From JBQTGK01 sp052400665 (GTDB taxonomy: Bacteria; Bacteroidota; Bacteroidia; Bacteroidales; Marinifilaceae), in assembly GCA_052400665.1 (NCBI GenBank), contig JBQTGK010000008.1: a DNA stretch of 64,000 nucleotides; one strand, given 5' to 3'. Of the stretch, positions 1 through 8,751 are shown in pieces. The number at the start of each line of letters is the position of its first letter. Position 1 is the first letter of the stretch. Position numbers and translations under genes: made by a program. The notes under the pieces are model-generated. The model was given only the letters and a program-made list of their open reading frames with translations. It was not told where the DNA came from and ran no database searches.

Positions 1-573
1 ACCGAGCGTGTTAAAAAGAACAATACTGCTACTCCTAATTGCACTCTTTATATCACCAAACCATTGGGTATTGGCGTACTTACAACTGCCGAAAAAAAGA
101 AATTAATCGCACACGAAAACAACAAAATAGCTGTTGACTTAATGTGCAGTCTAAACAAAGTAGGAGTTGTATTTGGCGAGCAGGAATACATTAAATCGAT
201 GACCGATGTTACTGGATTCGGACTTTTAGGCCACCTAAGCGAAATTTGCGAAGGCAGCAATGTTAATGCTGTAATTGAATACGATGCTGTTCCAAAAATC
301 AATGGCGTTGAAAAATTAATTCAGCAAGGAAGTACTCCAGGAGGAACAAAACGAAACTGGGCTTCTTATGGCCATTTAATTGGTAAAATTACCGAAAATC
401 AAAAAGCATTATTATGCGATCCTCAAACCAGTGGTGGATTGCTTGTTGCAGTAGACAACAATAAGACTGAAGAGTTCGTGACATTAGCAAAAAAAGAAGG
501 TTTCGACTTAAGTCCAATAGGTAAATTAGTAGAAAGAAAGAACGATAACGAAGCATATATCAGCGTAAAATAA
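1..573 (+). CDS. selD: Selenide, water dikinase, C-terminal part (cut by window edge)
   Basis: SelD makes selenophosphate from selenide and ATP, the selenium donor for selenocysteine and selenouridine synthesis. The reading frame is open from base 1; a TTG near base 64 is internal, because the upstream codons continue a typical SelD segment (TKPLGIGVLTTA). 190 residues are present, about the last 55 percent of a protein that is usually near 345 residues. Visible landmarks are TDVTGFGLLGHL and the C-terminal DPQTSGGLL motif, both standard for the AIR-synthase-related fold. The N-terminal catalytic Cys/Sec-Lys region lies outside the window, so whether SelD is itself a selenoprotein cannot be judged. 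The stop is followed after 2 bases by yedF, which indicates one transcript. Confidence 0.95.
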   Translation, partial: TERVKKNNTATPNCTLYITKPLGIGVLTTAEKKKLIAHENNKIAVDLMCSLNKVGVVFGEQEYIKSMTDVTGFGLLGHLSEICEGSNVNAVIEYDAVPKINGVEKLIQQGSTPGGTKRNWASYGHLIGKITENQKALLCDPQTSGGLLVAVDNNKTEEFVTLAKKEGFDLSPIGKLVERKNDNEAYISVK

Positions 574-575
574 TC

Positions 576-917
576 ATGCATAAAAATACATTAATACAAG
601 TTACCCAAAATGGAATGGGTTCGGGAAGCGAAGAATTAGGTCTTAAGTTAGCTACAAACTATTTTAAACTACTCAATGCTGATAACAGATTACCAAAAAT
701 TATGGTATTCTATAATGCAGGAGTAAAACTACTTTGCGAAAACTCACCTGCTCTCGAAGCCTTACAGAATTTAATAGAAAAAGGAGTTAAAATAGTTGCC
801 TGTAAAACCTGTCTTGATTTTTATGGTTTATCCAATAAAATTAAAATAGGTACAGTTGGCAGTATGCCCGATATTATTACTCTACAAGCTAATGCCGATA
901 AAGTAATTAATCTGTAA
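576..917 (+). CDS. yedF: YedF-like selenium metabolism protein (DsrE-like domain only)
   Basis: 113-residue cytoplasmic protein. The body matches the DsrE/sulfurtransferase-like half of the YedF family, with a KTCLDFYGL segment carrying a C-x-x-C pair and a C-terminal GSMPDIITL stretch. Family YedF proteins are usually about 200 residues, with a TusA-like domain at the N terminus; that domain is absent here, and the protein starts directly with the DsrE-like strand (residues 3-12). Its position 2 bases after selD agrees with the known selD-yedF association, in which YedF is thought to handle or deliver selenium; the exact reaction is not established. It is followed by a strong terminator, so it is the last gene of its unit. 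Confidence 0.85.
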   Translation: MHKNTLIQVTQNGMGSGSEELGLKLATNYFKLLNADNRLPKIMVFYNAGVKLLCENSPALEALQNLIEKGVKIVACKTCLDFYGLSNKIKIGTVGSMPDIITLQANADKVINL

Positions 918-936
918 AACAGAACTTACAATACAT

Positions 937-975
937 AAAAAAGTGCTTATCTATTATTTAGGTAAGCACTTTTTC
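937..975 (+). terminator. Rho-independent terminator after selD-yedF
   Basis: An 11-bp perfect stem (AAAAGTGCTTA at 939-949, TAAGCACTTTT at 963-973) with a 13-base loop and a T-run at the 3' side, 20 bases after the yedF stop. The arms begin with A-runs, so it could also work on the other strand. The rest of the gap, 976-1219, is AT-rich and I see no gene or clear promoter in it. Confidence 0.8.
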
Positions 976-1219
976 TATTTATAAAAATCCGGTAAGACAA
1001 AACTTCTGAAATAGCAATGCCAATTTAAGGATAATCAAAGCAACTTCTTCTCAACACATATCCCTATCTCATAATCAAACTATAACGCACAACTTTACCA
1101 GGCAATTGTTAAAAGATTAGGTAAAACTTTGTATATTTAATACACTAACAACGAATAAAATTTCACACATTCTATTCACTCATAAAAGTGTCTTATATTG
1201 CTTATCAAAACATAATCAA

Positions 1220-3460
1220 ATGAGAAAAACCCTAAGCTTCTGTCTCATATTATTGGGCTTTCAGGCCTATTCGCAAAAAACTATACAAATTATCGATCGG
1301 GCATCTAATGCTCCAATTGCTCATGCTCATTATTTATATAGTACACAAAAAGGAAGCTCATCTAACAAAGGCGAAATTAAAATCAACTTTATCGAAGGTG
1401 TTAAACTTCACATCTCGCATGTAAATTATGGGAAAAAAATCATTGACAGTCATGCCGTAAAAAACGCAATTGAATCGGGCAAGCTATTTTTAGATAAAGC
1501 TTACATTTCGCTTATGCCAGCAACTGTTATTGCGCGCCAAAGTGGAAAATCGGAATCGAAAATAATGAAAGTAAGCCCGCAAGATAAATTATCGCACGAT
1601 GCAGGCGAATTTCTTAGTCAAACAGCTCTAATAGGTGGAATCCGTAAAAGCGGAAGTTATGGTTTTGATCCGGTTATGCGCGGTTTTAAATACAATCAAA
1701 TTAACATTATAATGGATAATGGCTTAAGTGCCACAGCTGCCTGCCCCAACCGAATGGATCCACCAATCAGCCAAATTCCTTTAAACATGATTGATAAAGT
1801 GGAAATTATGAAAGGCCCGCATTCGCTGCGTTATGGCAGTTCTTTTGGTGGCAGCATTCATTTTAAATCGTCGGGGAATGGATTTTCGGAGCAAGTAAAA
1901 AGTTTTGGTCGCGCTTCTGGCAGCTACGAAAGTAATGGCGATATTTTTAGAACTGAGGCTTTAGCTGGCCTAAAGGGAAAATTCTACAATTTTGGAATTT
2001 TTGGTGCCTATAGCCAAGGGTCGGATTATGAAGATGGAAATGGAAATAAAGTTGCATCTGAATTTAACCGCAGAAACATAGGTCTTTCTGGTGTTTTAAA
2101 GTTATCAAACTCCCAAAGCATGAAACTATCGGCCAATAGTAATTATGCCGAAAATGTTGATTTTCCTGCTTTAAATATGGATTTGCGAGAAGATGATACC
2201 AAATTAATTAGCCTTGGACATAAAATTACGTTTCACAAATCGGCTCTTGCATCTCTTTCTACATCGGCCAATGCATCTTTTGTAGATCATGTTATGGATA
2301 ATTTGGACAAAAATTTAAATCCACGAAAAGTGAATGCTATTACCGAAGCCAAAACAAAAAATTACAGTTTTAGAACCGAAGCAGCCTTTCAATTCAAAGA
2401 AAGTTCTCTTTTTACAGGGCTCGATTATAAATCGGAACAAGCCGAAGGTACTCGTTCACGAGAAATGCTAATGGGATCAATGGCCGGCAACACAGTTTAT
2501 GACAACATCTGGCAGGATAGTAAAATAAATAATTTAGGCTTATTTGGAGAATTCCATTTTTCGCTTAACAACACCTATTTTGTTGCTTCGGCAAGATTCG
2601 ATAACAATTGGGCAGAAAGCAGACAAAAAGACGATAATTTTGCCATTTTAAACCCGAAAAATCCATCTACAAATGTGAATATCTCGCTTAGTATTGGTGC
2701 CACTCACGATGTTTCGGATAAAGTTAGAATGGGACTTTGGTTTGGGCGTGCAGCTCGAAGTGGTAGTTTAACCGAACGATTTATCAATTACCTTCCTGTT
2801 GATATTGATCCTTACGAAAGAATAGGAAATACAAGTCTCGATCCTGAAATCAACTATCAGCTAGATTATAATTTTAGCTGGAAAGAGAAAAATTTCGACT
2901 TAGACATTAATGTATTTACCTCTTTTCTTAGAAATTACATAAGCTCAGAAATTAAAAATGAGCTAAGCCCAAGAATAGCAAGTGCTGCAGGAGTTAAACA
3001 ATATATAAATATTAACAAAGCTGTTATGCGTGGCTTCGAGATTAATTTTAATCAAAGCATTACAAATCATCTGTATCACAAAATAAATCTTGCCTATACC
3101 TACGGAAAAAATAAGGAACAAAATCATGCTTTACCCGAGATTCCACCTATGGATATTCGGTATGCATTTGGCGGTCACTTTTTTAAAAACAAATTTCAAC
3201 CTGAATTCACTTTTAGGTATGCATTAAAACAAAGTAGAATAGCCAAAACTTATGGAGAAACAGAAACACCCGACTTTTTTATCGCAAATTTTAGGGCTTC
3301 GTATTTTGTTTCCAACCATATTAATCTAAGTGGAGGTTTGCGAAATATTTTCGATAAGGCATACTATGAACATTTAAGCCGGTCGGTAAAAGGAAGCAAT
3401 AATCAATCCATTTATGCCCCTGGCCGAAGTTTCTATATTACACTAGCTTTAAGTTTATAA
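1220..3460 (+). CDS. OprC/NosA-like TonB-dependent copper receptor
   Basis: 746-residue outer-membrane receptor. Residues 1-19 are a signal peptide (ending AYSQ), then comes a short carboxypeptidase-regulatory-like N-domain, a plug domain (about 115-220, with VEIMKGPHSLRYG and GGSIHF) and a 22-strand barrel ending in the aromatic-rich RSFYITLALSL. The plug holds AACPNRMDPP: Cys175 and Met179 form the CxxxM of the OprC family, and the barrel loop holds His357-Val-Met359, the matching HxM. In Pseudomonas OprC these four residues bind copper, and related NosA proteins serve N2O reductase maturation. The inferred role is copper uptake; no nos genes lie in the window. It stops directly against the stop of the convergent nucleotidase-like gene, with no room for a terminator between them. 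Confidence 0.85.
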   Translation: MRKTLSFCLILLGFQAYSQKTIQIIDRASNAPIAHAHYLYSTQKGSSSNKGEIKINFIEGVKLHISHVNYGKKIIDSHAVKNAIESGKLFLDKAYISLMPATVIARQSGKSESKIMKVSPQDKLSHDAGEFLSQTALIGGIRKSGSYGFDPVMRGFKYNQINIIMDNGLSATAACPNRMDPPISQIPLNMIDKVEIMKGPHSLRYGSSFGGSIHFKSSGNGFSEQVKSFGRASGSYESNGDIFRTEALAGLKGKFYNFGIFGAYSQGSDYEDGNGNKVASEFNRRNIGLSGVLKLSNSQSMKLSANSNYAENVDFPALNMDLREDDTKLISLGHKITFHKSALASLSTSANASFVDHVMDNLDKNLNPRKVNAITEAKTKNYSFRTEAAFQFKESSLFTGLDYKSEQAEGTRSREMLMGSMAGNTVYDNIWQDSKINNLGLFGEFHFSLNNTYFVASARFDNNWAESRQKDDNFAILNPKNPSTNVNISLSIGATHDVSDKVRMGLWFGRAARSGSLTERFINYLPVDIDPYERIGNTSLDPEINYQLDYNFSWKEKNFDLDINVFTSFLRNYISSEIKNELSPRIASAAGVKQYININKAVMRGFEINFNQSITNHLYHKINLAYTYGKNKEQNHALPEIPPMDIRYAFGGHFFKNKFQPEFTFRYALKQSRIAKTYGETETPDFFIANFRASYFVSNHINLSGGLRNIFDKAYYEHLSRSVKGSNNQSIYAPGRSFYITLALSL

Positions 3461-4885
3461 TTACTCGCGAATAATTTTAAATCGTCCTTGCAACTCCGGA
3501 TGCAGGGATTTTTTTTCGGCACAATACTGTTGCAGAATCTCGTAATCGGCTATGGAATTTTTATCGGTTTCATTTACTAAAACTTCAAAATCCACCTTTA
3601 ATTTATTCATAAGATAATTGTTCAGCGAAACACTTAGCAGCTCTTCATCATTTAAACTTTTACCTTTCCATTGTACTTTTATAGAATCCTGCCTTTGATA
3701 ATACTCGTAAGCAATTCCCGAAACATGCAATAATTGACCATTTGTATCGCGAGCATATTTTTTTAATATTTTTTTTAAATCAGCCCCTTTAAGTAAAATT
3801 TTACAGACTTTATTTCCAAACGGCAACAGGGAACGTAAAGATTTAAGGGTAAAAACTCCTTTGGGAACATCAGCCCTTATTCCTCCGCCATTTATTAATC
3901 CAATATTAGAATCGTAATATTCACGAAACGCATCGCTTATTAAATTTCCTGCCACACTTTCACCTTCTATTCCATTTCTAAAATTTAAAGGAACTTCCAA
4001 ATAAGAAATCTGCTCCGATAATTTTAAGTCCATATCCTTTTTGTAATATACCTCCATATCACGAAGGTACTTCTCAGAAGGTATAGAAGAATCTAAAGGA
4101 ATTATTTCGATTAGGGATCTTTTATCTTTTCCGATACTTACTTTAGCAAGCGAACTCATATTTCCGGCTGTAGAAATTATTGGAACGCTTCCCCTGTAAA
4201 AAATATTACTCTCCCTCTCGTATTGTTCTTCGGTTAAAACCAAATCGATATCAGGAAACTGTTGAAGTATTTCCTGGTTTGTTTTTAAACTGGTCTGACT
4301 TAGCAGAACCAAAAAATCGACAGATTTTAATTCTTCGATAACATCGGATATGGCCACAAATAAATCTTCCTGAATAACCCTATTACTTTTTCTTGTTGTG
4401 TTCATGGCATCGGTAATGCCAATAAAACCAATTCGCATGCCGCCAATTTTTCTAATTAAGTATTTTGGCAAACCCGCAAATACTTCTCCTTCTCTATTTT
4501 TAAGATTGGAACTAAACCACGCCGATTTCGATTTGCTCAACAACTTTAAAGTGTGATTTACTCCAAAATCAAATTCATGCTGACCAAAATTGCAGATATC
4601 AACCGGAATATCATTAAAAGCCTCGATCATAGGCTCTCCTTTATACATCCCACCAAAAAGAACACCTCCACATAAATCCCCCCCATGTAGTAACAAACTA
4701 TTGGGGTTATCAGCTTTGATCTTGTCTGCTATTGTTTTCAGTCGAGCTACTCCTCCACGTCCTCCTTCCACATCATTAACAGGAAAAATCTGATGTGCAT
4801 CGGTAAAATATAAAAGTTCTACCTTTTGAGATTGAGCAATAAATCCAACAAAAAGGAGCAATAGAGAAAAAATATATTTGAACAT
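3461..4885 (-). CDS. 5'-nucleotidase/UshA-family secreted protein with eroded metal site
   Basis: 474 residues from the ATG at 4885 (a TTG three codons upstream is less likely). Residues 1-19 are a signal peptide ending AQSQ. The N-domain has the metallophosphatase fold: FTDAH (Asp29, His31), HGGD (Asp70) and GQHEFDFG (102-104). The C-domain has NGGGIRADVPKG, typical of 5'-nucleotidase substrate-binding domains. Several metal ligands are replaced: the Asn of GNHE is Gln102, the His of the usual LSHLG motif is Gln197 (LLSQTSL), and the usual GGHSH is TEEQY (218-222). The protein is therefore probably not a normal dinuclear-metal nucleotidase; it may bind nucleotides, use another metal, or be non-catalytic. 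It is convergent with the copper receptor, with adjacent stops. Confidence 0.8.
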   Translation of the reverse strand: MFKYIFSLLLLFVGFIAQSQKVELLYFTDAHQIFPVNDVEGGRGGVARLKTIADKIKADNPNSLLLHGGDLCGGVLFGGMYKGEPMIEAFNDIPVDICNFGQHEFDFGVNHTLKLLSKSKSAWFSSNLKNREGEVFAGLPKYLIRKIGGMRIGFIGITDAMNTTRKSNRVIQEDLFVAISDVIEELKSVDFLVLLSQTSLKTNQEILQQFPDIDLVLTEEQYERESNIFYRGSVPIISTAGNMSSLAKVSIGKDKRSLIEIIPLDSSIPSEKYLRDMEVYYKKDMDLKLSEQISYLEVPLNFRNGIEGESVAGNLISDAFREYYDSNIGLINGGGIRADVPKGVFTLKSLRSLLPFGNKVCKILLKGADLKKILKKYARDTNGQLLHVSGIAYEYYQRQDSIKVQWKGKSLNDEELLSVSLNNYLMNKLKVDFEVLVNETDKNSIADYEILQQYCAEKKSLHPELQGRFKIIRE

Positions 4886-5196
4886 AGAAACCAATTTTTA
4901 TGTATCGAAATTACAAAATTTTATAAAATTATTTCTGGACATGCAAATTATTTACAAGCATAAACGGGCATTAAATTACAATTGTATCACCACACCTTTT
5001 TGCCCCTGCTAATTATATAAAAATAACAGCTAAAAACAGCTTTACAAATACAATTAAATCAAATGTAAAATAAGCAAAGAATAGATTAAAACATCACTTG
5101 TTCCAATTTACCTTATTCAATATCTACTTCGATTAAATAATAATACTAGAAAAGTTATAAATTCATAGTATCTTAATAAAAGTTTGAATTTAATAA
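4886..5196. other. AT-rich intergenic stretch, no gene seen
   Basis: About 310 bases, very AT-rich, between the nucleotidase-like gene and the receiver-domain remnant. I translated toward the remnant looking for its missing N-terminal half and found no recognisable receiver sequence. It presumably holds the promoter of the minus-strand nucleotidase-like gene, but no convincing TAnnTTTG element at a suitable distance was found. Confidence 0.5.
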
Positions 5197-5418
5197 ATCA
5201 ATCTCATTTTAATGGATATTAAAATGCCAAAAATGAATGACCACGATGCAACAACAGAAATAAGAAAATTTAATAAAGATCTAGTTATAATTGCTCAAAC
5301 TGCTTATGCATTGCGCGGTGACAAAGAAAAGGCAATTGAAGCAGGATGTAACGATTATATCACTAAACCAATTAATAAAAAATTGCTTCTAGAAATTATT
5401 AATAAATTTATTGATTAA
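5197..5418 (+). pseudogene. Response-regulator receiver domain remnant (C-terminal half)
   Basis: An ATG-initiated frame of 68 residues starts at 5212, but the homologous reading frame begins earlier: codons from 5197 give INLIL directly before MDIKMPKM, which is a normal receiver strand beta-3 with the phospho-accepting Asp. An in-frame TAA at 5194 then interrupts it. Downstream are AQTAYA (switch Thr) and the conserved Lys-Pro of ITKPI. The first 45-50 residues of a receiver, including the acidic Asp pair, are missing, so it cannot fold as a normal receiver. The segment resembles the C-terminal receiver of hybrid histidine kinases. Best read as the tail of a deleted sensor kinase. Confidence 0.75.
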
Positions 5419-5492
5419 ATATAATTTAATCGAAGCAACTAATTTGTTAATATCAGACACATGTTCATTTTCATAAGCTTACAAAAATAAGC

Positions 5493-5699
5493 TTAAATCA
5501 ATTTATCATCACATTTACCCCTAACAATAGCCAAACGAAGAAAAGATAGAAACAATATTCCAAAAATTAATATGCCCAGAAAAGAAGTGTAAAATTTCCA
5601 GTTAAACACCTCTTCTTTAAATTGATAAACAAAAACAGAGCCCGACAAGACAATACCCAAAAACAGTAACACAAGAGCTACTATTGTTTTCTTTTTCAT
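5493..5699 (-). CDS. Small two-helix membrane protein, unknown function
   Basis: 68 residues: a positively charged start (MKKKT), a first hydrophobic helix (about residues 5-26), a short polar loop with FKEEVFNWK, a second helix (about 36-57), and a basic/acidic tail ending GKCDDKLI. The layout predicts an inner-membrane protein with two spans. No family recognised. It lies 41 bases downstream of the 488-residue membrane protein on the same strand, so co-transcription is possible. No Shine-Dalgarno is visible, which is normal for this phylum. It could be a chance frame, but its composition (lysine start, clean helices) looks real. Confidence 0.55.
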   Translation of the reverse strand: MKKKTIVALVLLFLGIVLSGSVFVYQFKEEVFNWKFYTSFLGILIFGILFLSFLRLAIVRGKCDDKLI

Positions 5700-5740
5700 A
5701 TCGATTGAACTATTAATTATACGGATTTTTTAACACTAGC

Positions 5741-7207
5741 TTATACCTTCTCCACTTTCTTAATCCCTCGTCGGTTAAAAATTATTCGATAACGGCGATA
5801 AGAAGTCTGATCGTCGAGCTTAAAACGAAGAACCATATTCACGAAATACACTTTTTCTCCGGATATTTTCTCAAATTCGTCATCATCCTTTAAATAGTAC
5901 AAAGGAATTTCAGGATTATCCATTTTCTGAATAAAACGCGAGACATTAAAACGAAGAATATCTACCACGCCTGTAATATTATAGTTCCCATAAGAATTAT
6001 CAAGCGCTTTTTGATCGAGATGAAGTAACTTGCGATAAAAAATAATCTTTTCTCCGACTCCTCGACTTTCCACATCGATAATTCTGGAACGATCGCGATG
6101 TTTCATCACTCGTAAAGGGACGCTATCTTCGCGAACAAAATCAAAACTTTCCTTGCACCAACCAATTTTCTCATCTCCTTTTACCTGAATAACAGTTTTA
6201 TGATCGAAAAAGCGCTTATTAATTTTTCCCACCAAATACAAGCGACTCAAATCTTTAATACGATCCTTTAACATGTAAATAATTACCAAAGCTACAAACA
6301 AAGGAATAGTAAATGTGCCCAAACTTTTCTGAAAAATAAAAGTTAGGGTTGCACCAAATATCATTGCCAAACCTGCTGCCAAGCTATACAAAAGCTGCAT
6401 TATAAAGACACCTTCCTTTTTCTTACGCGATGTAAGCAGTAACTGTCCTTCAAAGTATTTTCTGAATGCTCCGTTGCGATGCACAAACCATCTGTTTTTA
6501 TCGTTTGGCTTTTCCTCTACCACCAAATAACCTTTGCTGCGTTTGTAGGCATTTTCAACTCTTATCAGCTCTAAAATTGCAGTTTTATTTTGCTCAAAAT
6601 CGGAGTGATGTAATTTTCGCAATCCCCGATACAAATAAAGAGAATATTCTTCGAATTGATTACTCATAAACTCATCGCCAAACAAGTAGTAATCGAACAT
6701 TTCCTTGCGAATGGTAGGCACATTTACAATTCTGCGTAAATCGCGATAACGCTGTCCAATCTTTTTCATATTGGCAATGCATTCTCCTATTAAATATTTG
6801 CGATCGTCGCTTTGTTCATTACGAATAATATGCTGTATTTCTTTGCGCAAAGCAGAGCGCAAAATGGTATGAAACATACGAATATGATACTCGTAATTGT
6901 TTTCGTTTTTTTGTGTTGGATGATTGGCTACCTCCTGAAATGCATCTTCTAAATATCTAAATACCGAATGATTTCCCAAGGCAATATCTCTTAACAGATA
7001 TGGTGGTGTAATTAAACGAATATTAGAATTAAAATCATTGTAAAAGTCTTCTTTCTGATAAGTAGATGAATTAATATCCAAACTACTTGGAACAAACAAC
7101 CAGGTTTTAACTGACAATTCATTCACTTTGCGATCTTTTCGGGGCTCATAGCCCATTTTTATCTCTACAGAAAACTTATCATGTACTTTTACAACTTCAT
7201 TGATCAT
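5741..7207 (-). CDS. Conserved-looking membrane protein of unknown function
   Basis: 488 residues without a signal peptide. A mostly helical, charged N-terminal region (1-260) rich in Arg, Tyr and Phe is followed by two membrane helices close together (about 266-290 and 297-314) and a C-terminal soluble region (315-488) of alternating strands with many Arg and Lys. Both large parts should face the cytoplasm if the two helices form a hairpin. I do not recognise a domain or catalytic motif. The gene has its own upstream gap of 230 bases (7208-7437, nothing seen) and is followed by the small membrane protein. The organised composition makes it a real gene. Confidence 0.75.
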   Translation of the reverse strand: MINEVVKVHDKFSVEIKMGYEPRKDRKVNELSVKTWLFVPSSLDINSSTYQKEDFYNDFNSNIRLITPPYLLRDIALGNHSVFRYLEDAFQEVANHPTQKNENNYEYHIRMFHTILRSALRKEIQHIIRNEQSDDRKYLIGECIANMKKIGQRYRDLRRIVNVPTIRKEMFDYYLFGDEFMSNQFEEYSLYLYRGLRKLHHSDFEQNKTAILELIRVENAYKRSKGYLVVEEKPNDKNRWFVHRNGAFRKYFEGQLLLTSRKKKEGVFIMQLLYSLAAGLAMIFGATLTFIFQKSLGTFTIPLFVALVIIYMLKDRIKDLSRLYLVGKINKRFFDHKTVIQVKGDEKIGWCKESFDFVREDSVPLRVMKHRDRSRIIDVESRGVGEKIIFYRKLLHLDQKALDNSYGNYNITGVVDILRFNVSRFIQKMDNPEIPLYYLKDDDEFEKISGEKVYFVNMVLRFKLDDQTSYRRYRIIFNRRGIKKVEKV

Positions 7208-7437
7208 AGGCGACTCATCTTTTTTTATAGGTGGGAATATTAATTATGCCACAAAGGTAGGTATTTTGATCCAATCGATACTGTTGTAAACCTTCATATT
7301 TAAAGGGCTTTACTCTTATATCGTTTGCATCAATTCATTCCTTTTTTAATAAAAAAACAAGAAAAACCATTCAAACTGAAGGACTTTAATAGATTTTAAG
7401 CTAATCGTATGGATAGAATTTATTATTTTAATTTCTA

Positions 7438-8715
7438 TTATTCTGAAATTAACTTGCAATATTTCTTAATAATTGACTTAGTACTCTCATCGGTATCATA
7501 GACAGAATACCAACCTTGAAACTCATGTGGAGGATCACCAATTAAATCATCTCCAGTTTTCCAAACAGCTTTAGGATTCCTTGGTCTTCCTTCGCCTCCC
7601 CAAGCCCAAAAATTGGCTCCGGCCATATTACCTTCTTTCGAGAGTGTTAGTACTTTATCAAATATGTATTTGTAGTAAACATCTCTATACTGAGTTGGGG
7701 CATTGGTTTCATAATTATTAAAATCTCTTGAAATTCCGAATTCTTCCAATACAATTGGTTTATTTAAAACCTTGCTTGCAATATCAACATGATCTTTAAT
7801 GTATTGATCTGCTTTTACGATAGCCGTTTTGTATGTTTCTTCAGGATTTAGTGGATCGTACAATCCCCAATTTTGTATCCACAGATGAAAAGTACAGTAA
7901 TCAATGTACTCAGATTGATGATCCTTTTCAAAATTGTTACTTGTCTGTGGAAAAGGTGTATTTCCCTCACTCCCTATTGAAACCAAATGATTTGAATCCA
8001 AGCTTTTAATGTACTTCGCAGTTCCATGAAGCCATTTTCGATAAGCTTCTTCTTGATTGATTCCTTCAGGCTCATTGGCCAACTGCCAAGCCATAATCGT
8101 AGGATCATTTTTATAAGCGATATTATTGACCGTATTCTTTCGATTGACAAGCAGTTCAATTAGATCATTAAAATAAGCTAAAGCCTTTTTGTTGGTGTAA
8201 AATTGAGCTGAATATTCCTGATATTTTCTCCAATCTCCACCTTTTGCAGGGGGCGGAAAAGGAATTGCCTCGTTATTGTTTGCCCAAGAAACGTACTGTG
8301 ACATGCCGCCTGACCAAGGCCAGAAGTTATTTAAACATAATACACCTAGCATTTCCCTTTTTTGCATTTCATCCAAGAGAAAATCTAAGCCTTCTAAAAG
8401 TTCCTCATTAAATACTCCAGGTTCAGTTTGCAGACAGGGTTGTAATCTCCATTCTCCATCAGCATTTCCTTCTGATGAAGCCATTAAACGTAGGTTTTTT
8501 ACACCCAATTCGTTCAAACGATCCAGTTCTCGAACCAATCTTTCCTTATCGAATGCCCCAAGGTTCATTCCATACCAGAAATTGGTTCCGATATATTTAT
8601 ATATTTGACCATTTTTTATAAACTGCCCATTCTTAACCTGAACAAACTTTTGCCCATCTACCGATTGGATAAATAGGAATGTTAAAGCGAATATGAAGTA
8701 TCGTATTAATTTCAT
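7438..8715 (-). CDS. Secreted GH5 beta-mannanase (subfamily 7-like)
   Basis: 425 residues: signal peptide to about residue 21, then a single TIM-barrel GH5 catalytic domain. It starts with the IGTNFWYGMN segment typical of endo-beta-1,4-mannanases of GH5 subfamily 7. Catalytic residues are visible: acid/base Glu215 in WQLANEPEG and nucleophile Glu325 in IVLEEFG, with HLW on the strand before the nucleophile. It should cut internal beta-1,4-mannosidic bonds of mannan, glucomannan or galactomannan outside the cytoplasm. No binding module is attached. It is the last gene of the minus-strand PUL that starts at 23781, 36 bases after the SGNH hydrolase. The GH5_7 assignment rests on motif recall. 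Confidence 0.85.
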   Translation of the reverse strand: MKLIRYFIFALTFLFIQSVDGQKFVQVKNGQFIKNGQIYKYIGTNFWYGMNLGAFDKERLVRELDRLNELGVKNLRLMASSEGNADGEWRLQPCLQTEPGVFNEELLEGLDFLLDEMQKREMLGVLCLNNFWPWSGGMSQYVSWANNNEAIPFPPPAKGGDWRKYQEYSAQFYTNKKALAYFNDLIELLVNRKNTVNNIAYKNDPTIMAWQLANEPEGINQEEAYRKWLHGTAKYIKSLDSNHLVSIGSEGNTPFPQTSNNFEKDHQSEYIDYCTFHLWIQNWGLYDPLNPEETYKTAIVKADQYIKDHVDIASKVLNKPIVLEEFGISRDFNNYETNAPTQYRDVYYKYIFDKVLTLSKEGNMAGANFWAWGGEGRPRNPKAVWKTGDDLIGDPPHEFQGWYSVYDTDESTKSIIKKYCKLISE

Positions 8716-8751
8716 TCTTGTGTTTTATTAGATTAGTTGTGTGCTTTGCTT

